From Psychroserpens sp041224425 (GTDB lineage Bacteria > Bacteroidota > Bacteroidia > Flavobacteriales > Flavobacteriaceae): a stretch of DNA of 64,000 nucleotides. The stretch is from contig NZ_JBGFGL010000085.1 of NCBI RefSeq assembly GCF_041224425.1, positions 1 through 64,000 on the forward strand. Direction: 5' to 3'. The position numbers and the translations under genes are program-made. The notes under the pieces are model-generated. The model was given only the letters and a program-made list of their open reading frames with translations, was not told the DNA's origin and ran no database searches. Below, one piece after another: positions 36,287-45,140 of the stretch. The number at the start of each line of letters is the position of its first letter. Position 1 is the first letter of the stretch.

Positions 36287-39200
36287 TTAGTGTCTTTTAA
36301 TGGCGCGCTTCGTAATGCTTTGTCCATTAGATAAGGTTACTTTAGCAATATATGCTGACTGGCTAAGCAAATCGAGTTCATATACTTCTTGCGAACTATC
36401 GCCTTTCAATTGGTAAAGTGATCTTCCTAGCATGTCAAAAATCTCGACGGTTTTGATGGTCAATTGACCATTGCTTACTGAAAATTTAACGTTTCCGTTT
36501 TGTAATTCAACAATGCTTAAACCGTTGCTGCCAAGCTCATTTTCTATAGTAGACAAGGTATCTGGTTGAAACACAATTTCAAAGCGATCTGTAAATTCAC
36601 CAGTTTCGGAAGCAAAAGCGTAATCACTTTGTGAAAGGTTGTGAATTGTATTTTCAAATAGATCTCTTACATATACAGTATTGTTTGTAAGGAAATCACC
36701 TTCAAGCTCTGCTATTGATAATTTGTAAATAGTGGCTTCTGTAATCGATGTATAGAATCCTAAAGGAATCACTTCATCTAAGGAAAGGCTCGATGGTGAT
36801 TTACCTTGAATAGCAAGTCTTTTATCACTTCCATCAATTATTGAATAGATCACAGAATTGGCTCCAGTTGATAGGTTTCTAGGAGCATCATAATACATAC
36901 CGTCATAAGAGTTAGTAGCACCAGTAATATAACCAACCAAAATTTGATTGAAGATACCGTTATCTGAAGTCAAATTGATTTTTAGTCTATTTATTTGAGG
37001 TGCACTTGAGTTTCTGAAAAACTGCGAGTTGTTTCCAAGATCTCTCATGTTGTTGTTAAATACCACATTTCCAGAATTAACATCTGTTGATACAGATGTT
37101 ACTCCTGCGAAATCATCAGACATGGCAACAAAAAAGCCTTGACCTGATGATACATAACGACCAGGAGGAATGCCATCAGAAGCAGGGATTTCTCCAGTAC
37201 CATTGATGATAGCGTAATCACTTTGTGAAAAATTATAAGCTTCATTACCATTAACATTTCCTTGAGCAGACGTGTTATGCGACCATAAGTAGATGGCGCC
37301 TTCTAAAACACCTGTCGGATTGGTAGTCATGTTGTAAACATTGTTAGAAAAGAACGTGTCTGCACTGATTGCTGAAGGATATGGATTTCCTATAAAGTTC
37401 CAGTTGTTATCATTGGTTTCAGCATCGTTACGATAAACAGGAACACTGTAAATACCATTGTTAAATGGTCCTTCAAAAGTATATGTATACTGATTTCCAG
37501 GACCAATAAATCCAGCATTGGAATGCGTAGCGGCATAGCCAATACCAGGAGTCATGACATCTGTGGAATTTAAGAGTTGCCAATCGTTACCATCATCATC
37601 AACATCATCCTGTCCAACATTGGTGGCATTGTCATTCATGACTTCTGCAAAAGAATCTCTATAGTTTTGAGCATTGAAAAGAAAACGTCTGTAAGCAAAA
37701 GATTCGTTTAGGCCATTGCCAACTGTTTCACCGCTTACAGGAGAACTCCAATACGTATATTCCAACCAGGAGTTAAGTATGCCAGTGGTTTTTTCAACAG
37801 TTATCTTATTTCTGGTTGTCAGAACATCACCAGCTACAATCCCAGCATCATCAATTTGGACAAAAGAACCATACGATGATACCAATATATTTCCATCCAC
37901 GGTTAAATCAGTATCGACTCTCACATAGGTGTTGTCGTTTATGGTGAGTGTTGATCCCGTGTTCACATATAATTTACAAGCGTCAAAGCTTCCATAGGTA
38001 GCAGTGTCATAATTTGCATCAATTACAGCAATTGTACTTAGGTCTGGCGCTCCTCTTGACCAGGTGTTTGTGGCTTCCCAAACGGTACTTTGCACATTTA
38101 AACGCACAGCATCACTGGCCGAATAGCATGTCGCTGAATTTTCTCTAACCTGACAGTAATACTGATAACCATCAAGTCCGATGGTGTTGGAAATATTTAG
38201 AGTTGTATTAGTAACTCCGCTATAAGTCGCATCATTACTAAGTTGTGTCCAGCCTGAATCACCAGGAGCAGAAACATACCATTGGTATGCCAATGGTAAG
38301 CTACCACTAAATCCTTCAGTAGCAGTAACCATTAAGCTGGCAGTTAGATCACATGTAGAGCTTACGTCACTAGGCTCCATTGTTATAGTTGGTGGTAAAC
38401 CAGTAGAGAAATCAAAAATTCCAATATTGGAATAATCTACAGGACTTACGGCTATCCAATCATTTTGCATATTGTCTGGAGCGCCCCAAGATGCAACTCT
38501 AGGAACAGTGATTCCAGTATTTCTTCTTCTGTAAGTATAGCCAGCAGAAGCAATTGTAAATGAACTTCCAGCTGTATCTCCCCAAACATCTAACCATGTT
38601 TCAGTTACTCCATCGTCAAAGTAAAGTCTGATGTTATCATTATCATTGATACCGCTTACAGAAAAGAAGTCATCAGCAGTAAAACCACCTTCTGGATCAG
38701 TAGCATCACTACCACCAATGCCTATAACATAGGTTGAACCATCAGCAATGACTCCAGTTAAATCACAAATATCACCTCCTGCATTATTAGCACCATTATT
38801 GTGAATACGAATTTCATAATCGGCTAGATTGATTGCGGCACCAGTTCCATTAAAAATTTCAATGTATGTATGGCTACCCGTTGGAGCATCAGTGACTTCT
38901 GAAATAAATAAATCTGTTGGACTTAAACCAGAACTTCCTTCACAAGAACTGATTGCTGTATCAATGACAGTAAACAAATCAGAAGTTTGACAACCAATAT
39001 TGTTGGTCACAACAATGCTTCCAGTAGAAGCTCCTATCGGTATAGTGATTTCAATTTCAGTAGTTGAAATTGAGGTATGTGCTATCACAGAACCAGCAAA
39101 CTCAACTGTAGTTGACCCGTCTAAATCAGTTCCAATAATAGTCACAACAGTATTGTCTGGACCAGTTAACGGCGTTAATGTATTTGATCCTGTAGTACAA

Positions 39201-41086
39201 ATTCCAACACCTCGTATAGCAAATTCAAAAATATTTTCTCCGTCGGTTGGGTCATCATTTGTGATTCTAACAGTTGCATCTCTATTTCCAACAGCAGAAG
39301 GCATAAATGTTACATCAAAGACCTCAACATTCGTCATTGTACTAATATCACTAACAACAATAGGTAATGCAGATGGTAAAGTCAAAGAAAAATCTCCAGC
39401 ATTTACACCAATAATCTCGATGTTAGATACTGTTAAATCTGCTGTTCCAATATTTTGGATTCTAAAAGACTTTGTTTCGGAACCACCAATATTGATATTT
39501 GAAAACATGGTATTGTCAAAAAAGCTTGGTGTCGTATCACCATTTGTGATGTTTGGATAGGTATTAATGTCACCTTCAACATTGATTTCAGGCTGTAAAG
39601 AAGAGCATTGTGAAATCAGTGAGTTGAAACCAGGACTTCCACCATCAATCACTTCTTGCCAATTGGTGCCAGTATCTGAATTGTCTAAAGAATCATCTAT
39701 AACATGAAGTGAGGCACCATTGCCATTACCACCATCGGCATCATCATAATTCGCAATATCGATAGTCGTTGAACCATCACTAGCAATAATTTCAATGTCT
39801 ATGCCAGCAGCAGAAGGGAAGTTAGGCATTCTATTAATACCAGTTGGCGATCCATAATCGGCTGTAAACGGACAATCAGTATTGTAAACACCATCGGCTG
39901 TATAATCTCCAATTGAGATTGTTCTACATTCCCCATCAGGAATAATAGCTCCAGAGGAAGGGAAGGTATACCAAACAGTGCCATCAACCTCAACTGTACA
40001 ATCATTTAATACCTGTGGTAAACCAGAGGTGTTACAGATTTCAATCCATTCATCGTCATTTCCAGGTGTGTTGTACATGATTTCAGTAATAACAACATCA
40101 GGAATTACAGGTGTTTCGTTATCTGTAATGGTGAGAGTGTGCTGGGTATTGCCTCCTAAACTAGCGTTGGTACCTCCTGTAGGGTTGCTTAAATTTAACA
40201 CCACAGTTTCATCACCTTCATAAATCAAATCATCGTTAGAAAGGTAGATAGTATAGCATTCGTTGGTGCTGCTATTAGCAGGAAAAATAACGGTTTGAGG
40301 AAACGAAATAGCGGCACTTGAGCCATCATCATAATCATCACCATTGGTTGCTGTTGAAGCACCATCTAAAGTGATATCAACGGTTGTTGCATTAGTCGCC
40401 GAAAAATTTGTAATACTTAAACAAACATCTATAGACACACCACCCTCAACAACGGTAGACGTGGTGCTTACAAACTCTACAAAGGTGTCTGTTGAAGAAC
40501 AAAACTCGGTATGTGAACCCATATCCGAAAAGTCATCAATAGCTGCACTCACTATCCATTCACTATCAGTTGCATTGGTGCCTGCTGAGGTCGTCCAGTT
40601 GGTGTTAGGCGAACAGATATTGTCTTTACGAACTAAAGTACGGTTTAGAGTTCCATTGGTTACTCCAGCAACATCCCAACCTGTTCCAGGATCTGGACCA
40701 TCTGTACCAACAGCATCGATAAGCGTACCAAGATACGCAAGGCCCACAGGATCGTCACCATTATGGGCCATAATGCCATCAGTTAAATCTGCGGCTGCTA
40801 AAATTGTGGCATTGGCACTTGGGTTAGCAATCACATAGGTGTCGCCGTCGGCTAAGGTCCCAGAAAGAGCTAATGTGTTCTCTGCCCAAGTTCCACCGTT
40901 AGCAACACGCCAAACTTCATAATCAGACAGATCAACAGCGACTCCAGTACCATTATAAATTTCGATATACTTATTATTTGAAGACCCTTCACAGTATTCT
41001 GAAATGATGAGGTCTGACATTTGTGCATAGGTCGTTGTTAAACCACACAACAAAGCGATAATAAATAGGGCGTAATTCTTTTTCAT
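36287..41086 (-). CDS. lamin-tail multidomain T9SS type A protein
   Basis: A 1599-residue secreted protein. The signal peptide ends near TYAQMS. Lamin-tail beta-sandwiches recur: residues about 24-150 (IISEYCEGSSNNKYIEIYN), about 330-470 (VITEIMYNTPGNDDEWIEI) and about 730-850 (LFISEVTDAPTGSHTYIEIF). Between them are a Calx-beta-like domain (about 210-325), a choice-of-anchor D-like domain (IQNIGTADLTVSNIEI) and an IPT/TIG-like domain (about 645-715). The C-terminus is a type A sorting domain (VEIFDMLGRSLYQLKG, then YIAKVTLSNGQSITKR). There is no catalytic motif, so a surface adhesin or scaffold role is inferred. It is monocistronic, with a perfect minus-strand TAAATTTG box at 41121-41128. 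Confidence 0.87.
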   Translation of the reverse strand: MKKNYALFIIALLCGLTTTYAQMSDLIISEYCEGSSNNKYIEIYNGTGVAVDLSDYEVWRVANGGTWAENTLALSGTLADGDTYVIANPSANATILAAADLTDGIMAHNGDDPVGLAYLGTLIDAVGTDGPDPGTGWDVAGVTNGTLNRTLVRKDNICSPNTNWTTSAGTNATDSEWIVSAAIDDFSDMGSHTEFCSSTDTFVEFVSTTSTVVEGGVSIDVCLSITNFSATNATTVDITLDGASTATNGDDYDDGSSAAISFPQTVIFPANSSTNECYTIYLSNDDLIYEGDETVVLNLSNPTGGTNASLGGNTQHTLTITDNETPVIPDVVITEIMYNTPGNDDEWIEICNTSGLPQVLNDCTVEVDGTVWYTFPSSGAIIPDGECRTISIGDYTADGVYNTDCPFTADYGSPTGINRMPNFPSAAGIDIEIIASDGSTTIDIANYDDADGGNGNGASLHVIDDSLDNSDTGTNWQEVIDGGSPGFNSLISQCSSLQPEINVEGDINTYPNITNGDTTPSFFDNTMFSNINIGGSETKSFRIQNIGTADLTVSNIEIIGVNAGDFSLTLPSALPIVVSDISTMTNVEVFDVTFMPSAVGNRDATVRITNDDPTDGENIFEFAIRGVGICTTGSNTLTPLTGPDNTVVTIIGTDLDGSTTVEFAGSVIAHTSISTTEIEITIPIGASTGSIVVTNNIGCQTSDLFTVIDTAISSCEGSSGLSPTDLFISEVTDAPTGSHTYIEIFNGTGAAINLADYEIRIHNNGANNAGGDICDLTGVIADGSTYVIGIGGSDATDPEGGFTADDFFSVSGINDNDNIRLYFDDGVTETWLDVWGDTAGSSFTIASAGYTYRRRNTGITVPRVASWGAPDNMQNDWIAVSPVDYSNIGIFDFSTGLPPTITMEPSDVSSTCDLTASLMVTATEGFSGSLPLAYQWYVSAPGDSGWTQLSNDATYSGVTNTTLNISNTIGLDGYQYYCQVRENSATCYSASDAVRLNVQSTVWEATNTWSRGAPDLSTIAVIDANYDTATYGSFDACKLYVNTGSTLTINDNTYVRVDTDLTVDGNILVSSYGSFVQIDDAGIVAGDVLTTRNKITVEKTTGILNSWLEYTYWSSPVSGETVGNGLNESFAYRRFLFNAQNYRDSFAEVMNDNATNVGQDDVDDDGNDWQLLNSTDVMTPGIGYAATHSNAGFIGPGNQYTYTFEGPFNNGIYSVPVYRNDAETNDNNWNFIGNPYPSAISADTFFSNNVYNMTTNPTGVLEGAIYLWSHNTSAQGNVNGNEAYNFSQSDYAIINGTGEIPASDGIPPGRYVSSGQGFFVAMSDDFAGVTSVSTDVNSGNVVFNNNMRDLGNNSQFFRNSSAPQINRLKINLTSDNGIFNQILVGYITGATNSYDGMYYDAPRNLSTGANSVIYSIIDGSDKRLAIQGKSPSSLSLDEVIPLGFYTSITEATIYKLSIAELEGDFLTNNTVYVRDLFENTIHNLSQSDYAFASETGEFTDRFEIVFQPDTLSTIENELGSNGLSIVELQNGNVKFSVSNGQLTIKTVEIFDMLGRSLYQLKGDSSQEVYELDLLSQSAYIAKVTLSNGQSITKRAIKRH

Positions 41087-41120
41087 ATAAAACCAAATAA
41101 GTTGCCATAAGGCAAGCGTA

Positions 41121-41193
41121 CAAATTTATGCAAAAATAGGTATAAATCAGAGGTTTAGAACGTCTGTTTTATTAACAAAATGTTATAATTTTG
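41121..41193. promoter_or_regulatory. divergent -7 boxes between lamin-tail gene and recX
   Basis: The minus-strand box TAAATTTG at 41121-41128 lies 35 bases before the lamin-tail gene. The plus-strand box TAATTTTG at 41186-41193 lies 4 bases before the recX GTG. The recX spacing would make its transcript leaderless or nearly so. Confidence 0.5.
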
Positions 41194-41197
41194 TGTC

Positions 41198-41671
41198 GTG
41201 AATCCACAAAAAACATATACTGTCGACGAAGCGCAACGAAGGCTTGAGCGTTATTGTGCATATCAAGAACGATGCCATTTAGATGTTCAAAAAAAATTGA
41301 ACGAGATGCGAATGATTCCTGAGGCGAAAGATAAAATCATCGTGCATTTGTTGCACCATGACTTTTTAAATGAAGAACGCTTCGCTAAAGCGTATGTAAG
41401 AGGAAAGTTCAGAATTAAGAAATGGGGCAAACAGCGTTTGACATTGGAATTGAAGCGAAGAGACATCGGAAAAACCATTATTGCTTCCGCTTTAAAGGAA
41501 ATTGACCATAATGACTACCTGGAGACCTTTGATGCCTTGGCAAGGAAAAAAGTATCAACTCTTAGAGAATCGAATCTTCAAAAAAAGCGAAAAAAACTAG
41601 CCGATTATTTATTGTACAGAGGTTGGGAAAGTTCAATGGTATATGACAAAGTTCGGGAATTGATTCCATAA
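41198..41671 (+). CDS. recX: regulatory protein RecX
   Basis: A 157-residue modulator of RecA filaments. The three-helix repeats are seen (EAQRRLERYCAYQERCHLDV, then FLNEERFAKAYVRGKFRIKK and WGKQRLTLELKRR), followed by KKLADYLLYRGW near the end. The start is GTG 41198, since the conserved region begins within ten residues and no in-frame ATG precedes it. It is monocistronic and convergent with the DUF6646-like gene across a hairpin. Confidence 0.92.
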   Translation: MNPQKTYTVDEAQRRLERYCAYQERCHLDVQKKLNEMRMIPEAKDKIIVHLLHHDFLNEERFAKAYVRGKFRIKKWGKQRLTLELKRRDIGKTIIASALKEIDHNDYLETFDALARKKVSTLRESNLQKKRKKLADYLLYRGWESSMVYDKVRELIP

Positions 41672-41674
41672 AAA

Positions 41675-41696
41675 AAAGCACCTAAAAAGGTGCTTT
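41675..41696. terminator. intrinsic terminator, strongest on the minus strand
   Basis: An AAAGCACCT/AGGTGCTTT stem with a 4-base loop is followed on the minus strand by a run of eight Ts, against only three on the plus strand. It ends the 41716-42207 gene and may also serve recX. Confidence 0.8.
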
Positions 41697-41715
41697 AATA
41701 TGTTTTGTCAATGTC

Positions 41716-42207
41716 TTATAAATTAAAGACAGCACCAATATTAAAAGTAAATTGGTTGTGGATGTAATAACTGATTTCTGTTTTGTCTTTACTGTATTTT
41801 GCCAATGGGAAATTACCTTCTGCATACAATCCAAATCCTTCTGAGAAAAAATATCTCGTTCCGATATGACCTCCAAAATTCTTTAAGCTTAAGTTCAAAC
41901 CAGGATACACATCAAAATTGTCATCAACATTAATGACCTTGCCTAAGTTGGCATTGAAACGCGCTTCAAGATCGAAACGATCTCCAAAGTCAGCATCCAA
42001 TCTGCTATCAATTCCTAAGGCGTAAGATGAAGACACACCTACAGAGATGTTTTCCCCTAAACCATAATCGTAGGTTACATGAATACCTGTAGCTTCATCT
42101 TGAAAATTGGCACCAACTTGAAATTTCTGATCACCTTTCCCTGAAAATGCTTGTGCATTTACAAAAGCAACAGTAAGTAAGGCGATAATACTTAATACGT
42201 TTTTCAT
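41716..42207 (-). CDS. DUF6646-like outer-membrane protein
   Basis: A 163-residue exported protein. The signal peptide ends near FVNAQAF. The mature part is an eight-strand-like beta pattern (GDQKFQVGANFQ, HVTYDYGLGENISVGV, IGTRYFFSEGFGLYAEGNF) ending FNIGAVFNL, as in small outer-membrane barrels. The start of the mature protein (AFSGKGDQKFQVGANFQ) matches what I recall of the flavobacterial DUF6646 family. The function is unknown. It is monocistronic with a strong terminator. Confidence 0.72.
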   Translation of the reverse strand: MKNVLSIIALLTVAFVNAQAFSGKGDQKFQVGANFQDEATGIHVTYDYGLGENISVGVSSSYALGIDSRLDADFGDRFDLEARFNANLGKVINVDDNFDVYPGLNLSLKNFGGHIGTRYFFSEGFGLYAEGNFPLAKYSKDKTEISYYIHNQFTFNIGAVFNL

Positions 42208-42272
42208 AATTCTTATCTAAAAATTTGAGCTTGCAAATATATACAAGGATTTGGTTTCTAAAAACAATCTGT

Positions 42273-43136
42273 CTAAAAACCTTGATGGGTTTTCTCAATG
42301 GCACGATTGTTTTTCCAATCGATCCACTTTTGTCCTTTCATGCGACGCATCAAGTTATCAAAGTGACGCATGATCAACACATTATATAGTGCTTTGCCTA
42401 AGTTTTTGGGATTTCGAGCAATAGCTCTAAGACTCATTGAAAATCCAGGTGTAATGTATTGCATGTAATGCCAGTAACCTTCTGGCATGTATAGCATTTC
42501 TCCATGATTTAACTCGCAGTGCCAGCCTTTGGCATTTTTGAGTGCTGGCCACTGATCTAAATCGGGATTGGCAAAGTCAATGTCCTCTCGTGTGATTAAG
42601 GAATGCGGAACTTTATAAAGATGCTTGTTTTGTTTTTGATCGAATAGAATGCAACGTTTTTTTCCTTCAAAATGGAAGTGGAAAATATTTGCCAAATCGA
42701 TATCGTAATGCATGAAGGTATAGGAATCTGTACCACCAAAAAATAGCATTGGTAAGCCTTTCATGAGTTTGAGTCCGACATCAGGATATGAAAAATCGTT
42801 TTGCAGTTGTGGGACTTCCTTTAAAATGTTCCAAAGAAAAATACGATATTTTGTAGGCTCTTTTTTGAGGAGATCAATATACTCTGCCATTTTCATCTTG
42901 GCATGAGGCTCGTTAAAACCATCTTTATAATCTACAGGTCTGTCATCGTATAAAGGCACAATTTTGTCACCAGCAATAGATTTCATGTAGTCAAGGCTCC
43001 ACTTTTTATAAGCAGGCCAATCTTCGATAAAACGCTCAATAACGACAGGTTTTTGAGGTTTGAAATACTGGCTTATAAACTCCTCTTTTGTAATGTTTTT
43101 TACTCGAGGAATGTCTTGTAGATTAAGAGTTGACAT
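42273..43136 (-). CDS. JmjC-like cupin protein
   Basis: A 287-residue cupin of the Fe(II)/2-oxoglutarate oxygenase type (cupin_8/JmjC-like). Residues include TFMHYDIDLANIFHFHFEG, which carries the His-x-Asp iron-binding pair, and EMLYMPEGYWHYMQY with the distal His. A Lys in GKKRCILFDQ could contact 2-oxoglutarate. Such proteins hydroxylate proteins or tRNA; the substrate here is unknown. The frame starts two codons earlier at 43142, and MSTLNLQ is chosen as the more natural start. It lies 84 bases downstream of the TonB receptor stop.. on the opposite side of it in gene order: it is not clearly cotranscribed with either neighbour. Confidence 0.82.
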   Translation of the reverse strand: MSTLNLQDIPRVKNITKEEFISQYFKPQKPVVIERFIEDWPAYKKWSLDYMKSIAGDKIVPLYDDRPVDYKDGFNEPHAKMKMAEYIDLLKKEPTKYRIFLWNILKEVPQLQNDFSYPDVGLKLMKGLPMLFFGGTDSYTFMHYDIDLANIFHFHFEGKKRCILFDQKQNKHLYKVPHSLITREDIDFANPDLDQWPALKNAKGWHCELNHGEMLYMPEGYWHYMQYITPGFSMSLRAIARNPKNLGKALYNVLIMRHFDNLMRRMKGQKWIDWKNNRAIEKTHQGF

Positions 43137-43226
43137 GTGCAAACAATAATTCCCAAAGTTAAGAAAACGTTACGAAACGAATTACATTGTCTGTTGAAAT
43201 ATTTTTTTAGCTTTTATGTTCTTGGT

Positions 43227-45044
43227 TTATTTGAAATTGTATCGCAATCCAAATAAGATATTGCTTGGAGGCATTGGTACAAATCCCGTTTCAATATAAT
43301 CTGCATCAAAAATATTACTCGCAGTGATGCTTAGTTCGGCAGATTCTATTTTTATTAAAAGGGAGGCATCCCAAACATTATAGGTTTGACCTGTGGTGCG
43401 TTCGGCATATTTGTAAACAATGTTTTGCCTTACGTTTTTAATGAGTTGCGAACTGAACCTAGTAATGTATTGATGTCTAAGCGTGTTTAAGGAATAGCGT
43501 GATAAGGCTTCATTTTGATCTAGAATAGTATCATCTAAATAAGCGTATCCAAAATTTAAGGTTTGGGTCATATCTTTAATCTTAAAATTATAAGAGGCAT
43601 CAAACTCCAATCCTTTGGTGTTCACTTCGGTGATATTGGTTGCAGTGAAAATAGCGTTGTTGGAATTAGGCCTAATGTAATCTATAAGGTTTGTCGCATC
43701 TCTGTTAAAAGCAGCAATCGTAGCTGAAAATCTAGAGGTGTTCCATTTCAATCCAATTTCTTGTCCGAAAGCCTCTTCAGGCTCCAAATCTGGATTCCCT
43801 TGTGTGGCTGGATCGCTGTAAAACAAATCGGTATATGTTGGAATTCGGTAAGTATATCCAATGTTTCCATACGCCTTTAAATTATCTGAAATTCTATATC
43901 CAATGTCTAATCCAGGAAATGCATGGAACTTAAAATCTGAAAAATAGGTGAGAGCCACTCCAGGTGTAACATCGAGCTTGTCATTAATGAATTTGAATTG
44001 ATGTTCTATAAACATATTAGCCATAAAGCGATTGCGATGCCCAAGATTATTGCTACTGATATAGGTTTTTGAGAGGTCAACACCAAAACCAGTAACTCCA
44101 AGTTTTGAAGTATATGAAGCATTTGCCTCAGCGCCTATTTTGTTGGTAATATGAAAATTTCTATAGAAACTTGGGTCTTCGCGTCTTAATAAAAACATAT
44201 CTTGATTTCGTTTCCAATACAATCTTGGTTGCACCTTGAAACGTTCCGATTTAAACTTAGTGGTAAATGCCAATAAACTATTTTGGGTTTCTTCATATTC
44301 AAAGAAGCTTGGGTTGGTCGTATAAAAATTTTGGGCTCCAAACTTGCGATCAAAAAAAGTCGCTAGCATTTCTATGGGTTGCTTACGCTTGTTGAAGACA
44401 CTTTTTACAAACAAATTTGTGTTGTCGTAATCGGTATTTGCGCGATAGCCACCAGAAGTCATTTTTCCAGCATGTACCAAATGTGTAGAATTTTCTAAAG
44501 AGCTGCCTAACGTGATAGAGCCATTTAGTTGTTCAAAAGAGCCAGTTTCAAGGTTGGTAGAAACAGAAGTGTCAAGATTGTCTTTTGTAACTATATTGAT
44601 GGCTCCTGTAAAAGCGTTCTGACCAAAAATTCTTGCTGCAGGACCTTTTATGATTTCAATACGTTTGATAACTTCAATTGGAAGTGCCGCATTCATGGTG
44701 TGATGACCCGTTTGTGCATCGTCCATTTTAATACCATCAATTAAAAGTAAAGTCTGGTCAAAACCACCACCTCTAATATGTAGGTCTGCTTGACTACCAC
44801 CTGTACCACGACGTCTAATATCGATACCAGCAAATTGTTGTAACAAATCTGCAACATTAATGGCTGCACTGTTTTTAATCTCCTCAGCACTTATTACAGT
44901 TATCGTTCTAGAATTTTCCTTGAAGGGAATGTCAATTCGGGTTGAGCTAATAAGAACGGAATCTAAAACTTGTTGTTCGATTTCTTGGGCTTTAAGCGCA
45001 AATGACAACATGATAAGTAGTAAGAATACAGAAATAGACTTCAT
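43227..45044 (-). CDS. BtuB-like TonB-dependent receptor
   Basis: A 605-residue outer-membrane transporter without the carboxypeptidase-like domain. The signal peptide ends near ALKAQEI. The plug has VLISSTRIDIPF (TonB box region), TVISAEEIKNSAAINVADLL and LHIRGGGFDQTLLLIDGI, then GPAARIFGQNAFTGAINI. The barrel ends ILFGLRYNFK with a near-terminal aromatic. Length and plug resemble BtuB/siderophore receptors. No cobalamin riboswitch is seen in the 79-base intergenic region, so B12 is not assured. It is divergent from the MocR-type regulator, which may control it. Confidence 0.87.
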   Translation of the reverse strand: MKSISVFLLLIMLSFALKAQEIEQQVLDSVLISSTRIDIPFKENSRTITVISAEEIKNSAAINVADLLQQFAGIDIRRRGTGGSQADLHIRGGGFDQTLLLIDGIKMDDAQTGHHTMNAALPIEVIKRIEIIKGPAARIFGQNAFTGAINIVTKDNLDTSVSTNLETGSFEQLNGSITLGSSLENSTHLVHAGKMTSGGYRANTDYDNTNLFVKSVFNKRKQPIEMLATFFDRKFGAQNFYTTNPSFFEYEETQNSLLAFTTKFKSERFKVQPRLYWKRNQDMFLLRREDPSFYRNFHITNKIGAEANASYTSKLGVTGFGVDLSKTYISSNNLGHRNRFMANMFIEHQFKFINDKLDVTPGVALTYFSDFKFHAFPGLDIGYRISDNLKAYGNIGYTYRIPTYTDLFYSDPATQGNPDLEPEEAFGQEIGLKWNTSRFSATIAAFNRDATNLIDYIRPNSNNAIFTATNITEVNTKGLEFDASYNFKIKDMTQTLNFGYAYLDDTILDQNEALSRYSLNTLRHQYITRFSSQLIKNVRQNIVYKYAERTTGQTYNVWDASLLIKIESAELSITASNIFDADYIETGFVPMPPSNILFGLRYNFK

Positions 45045-45105
45045 AACGTAAATTGATTAAACCATTTTAATGCTGCAAAAATCGTAACTTTCCGGATCAT
45101 TAAGA

Positions 45106-45140
45106 TAGTCCAGTTTAAAAACTATGAATAGTCCGGTTTA
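45106..45140 (+). repeat. direct repeats at the MocR-type gene start, candidate operator
   Basis: TAGTCCAGTTTA (45106-45117) and TAGTCCGGTTTA (45129-45140) match at 11 of 12 bases and are 23 bases apart start to start, about two helical turns. The second copy overlaps codons 2-6. MocR/PdxR proteins commonly bind paired direct repeats near their own start, so autoregulation is likely but inferred. Confidence 0.55.

Noticed and set aside
39000..39560. Plus-strand open frame of 186 codons
   Set aside because: It is antisense to the lamin-tail gene, has a low-complexity Val/Thr/Ser-rich translation and no start signals, and is a typical shadow of beta-sandwich codons.
45045..45105. Cobalamin riboswitch upstream of the BtuB-like receptor
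   Set aside because: The intergenic region is only 79 bases, too short for the aptamer, and no B12-box is visible.
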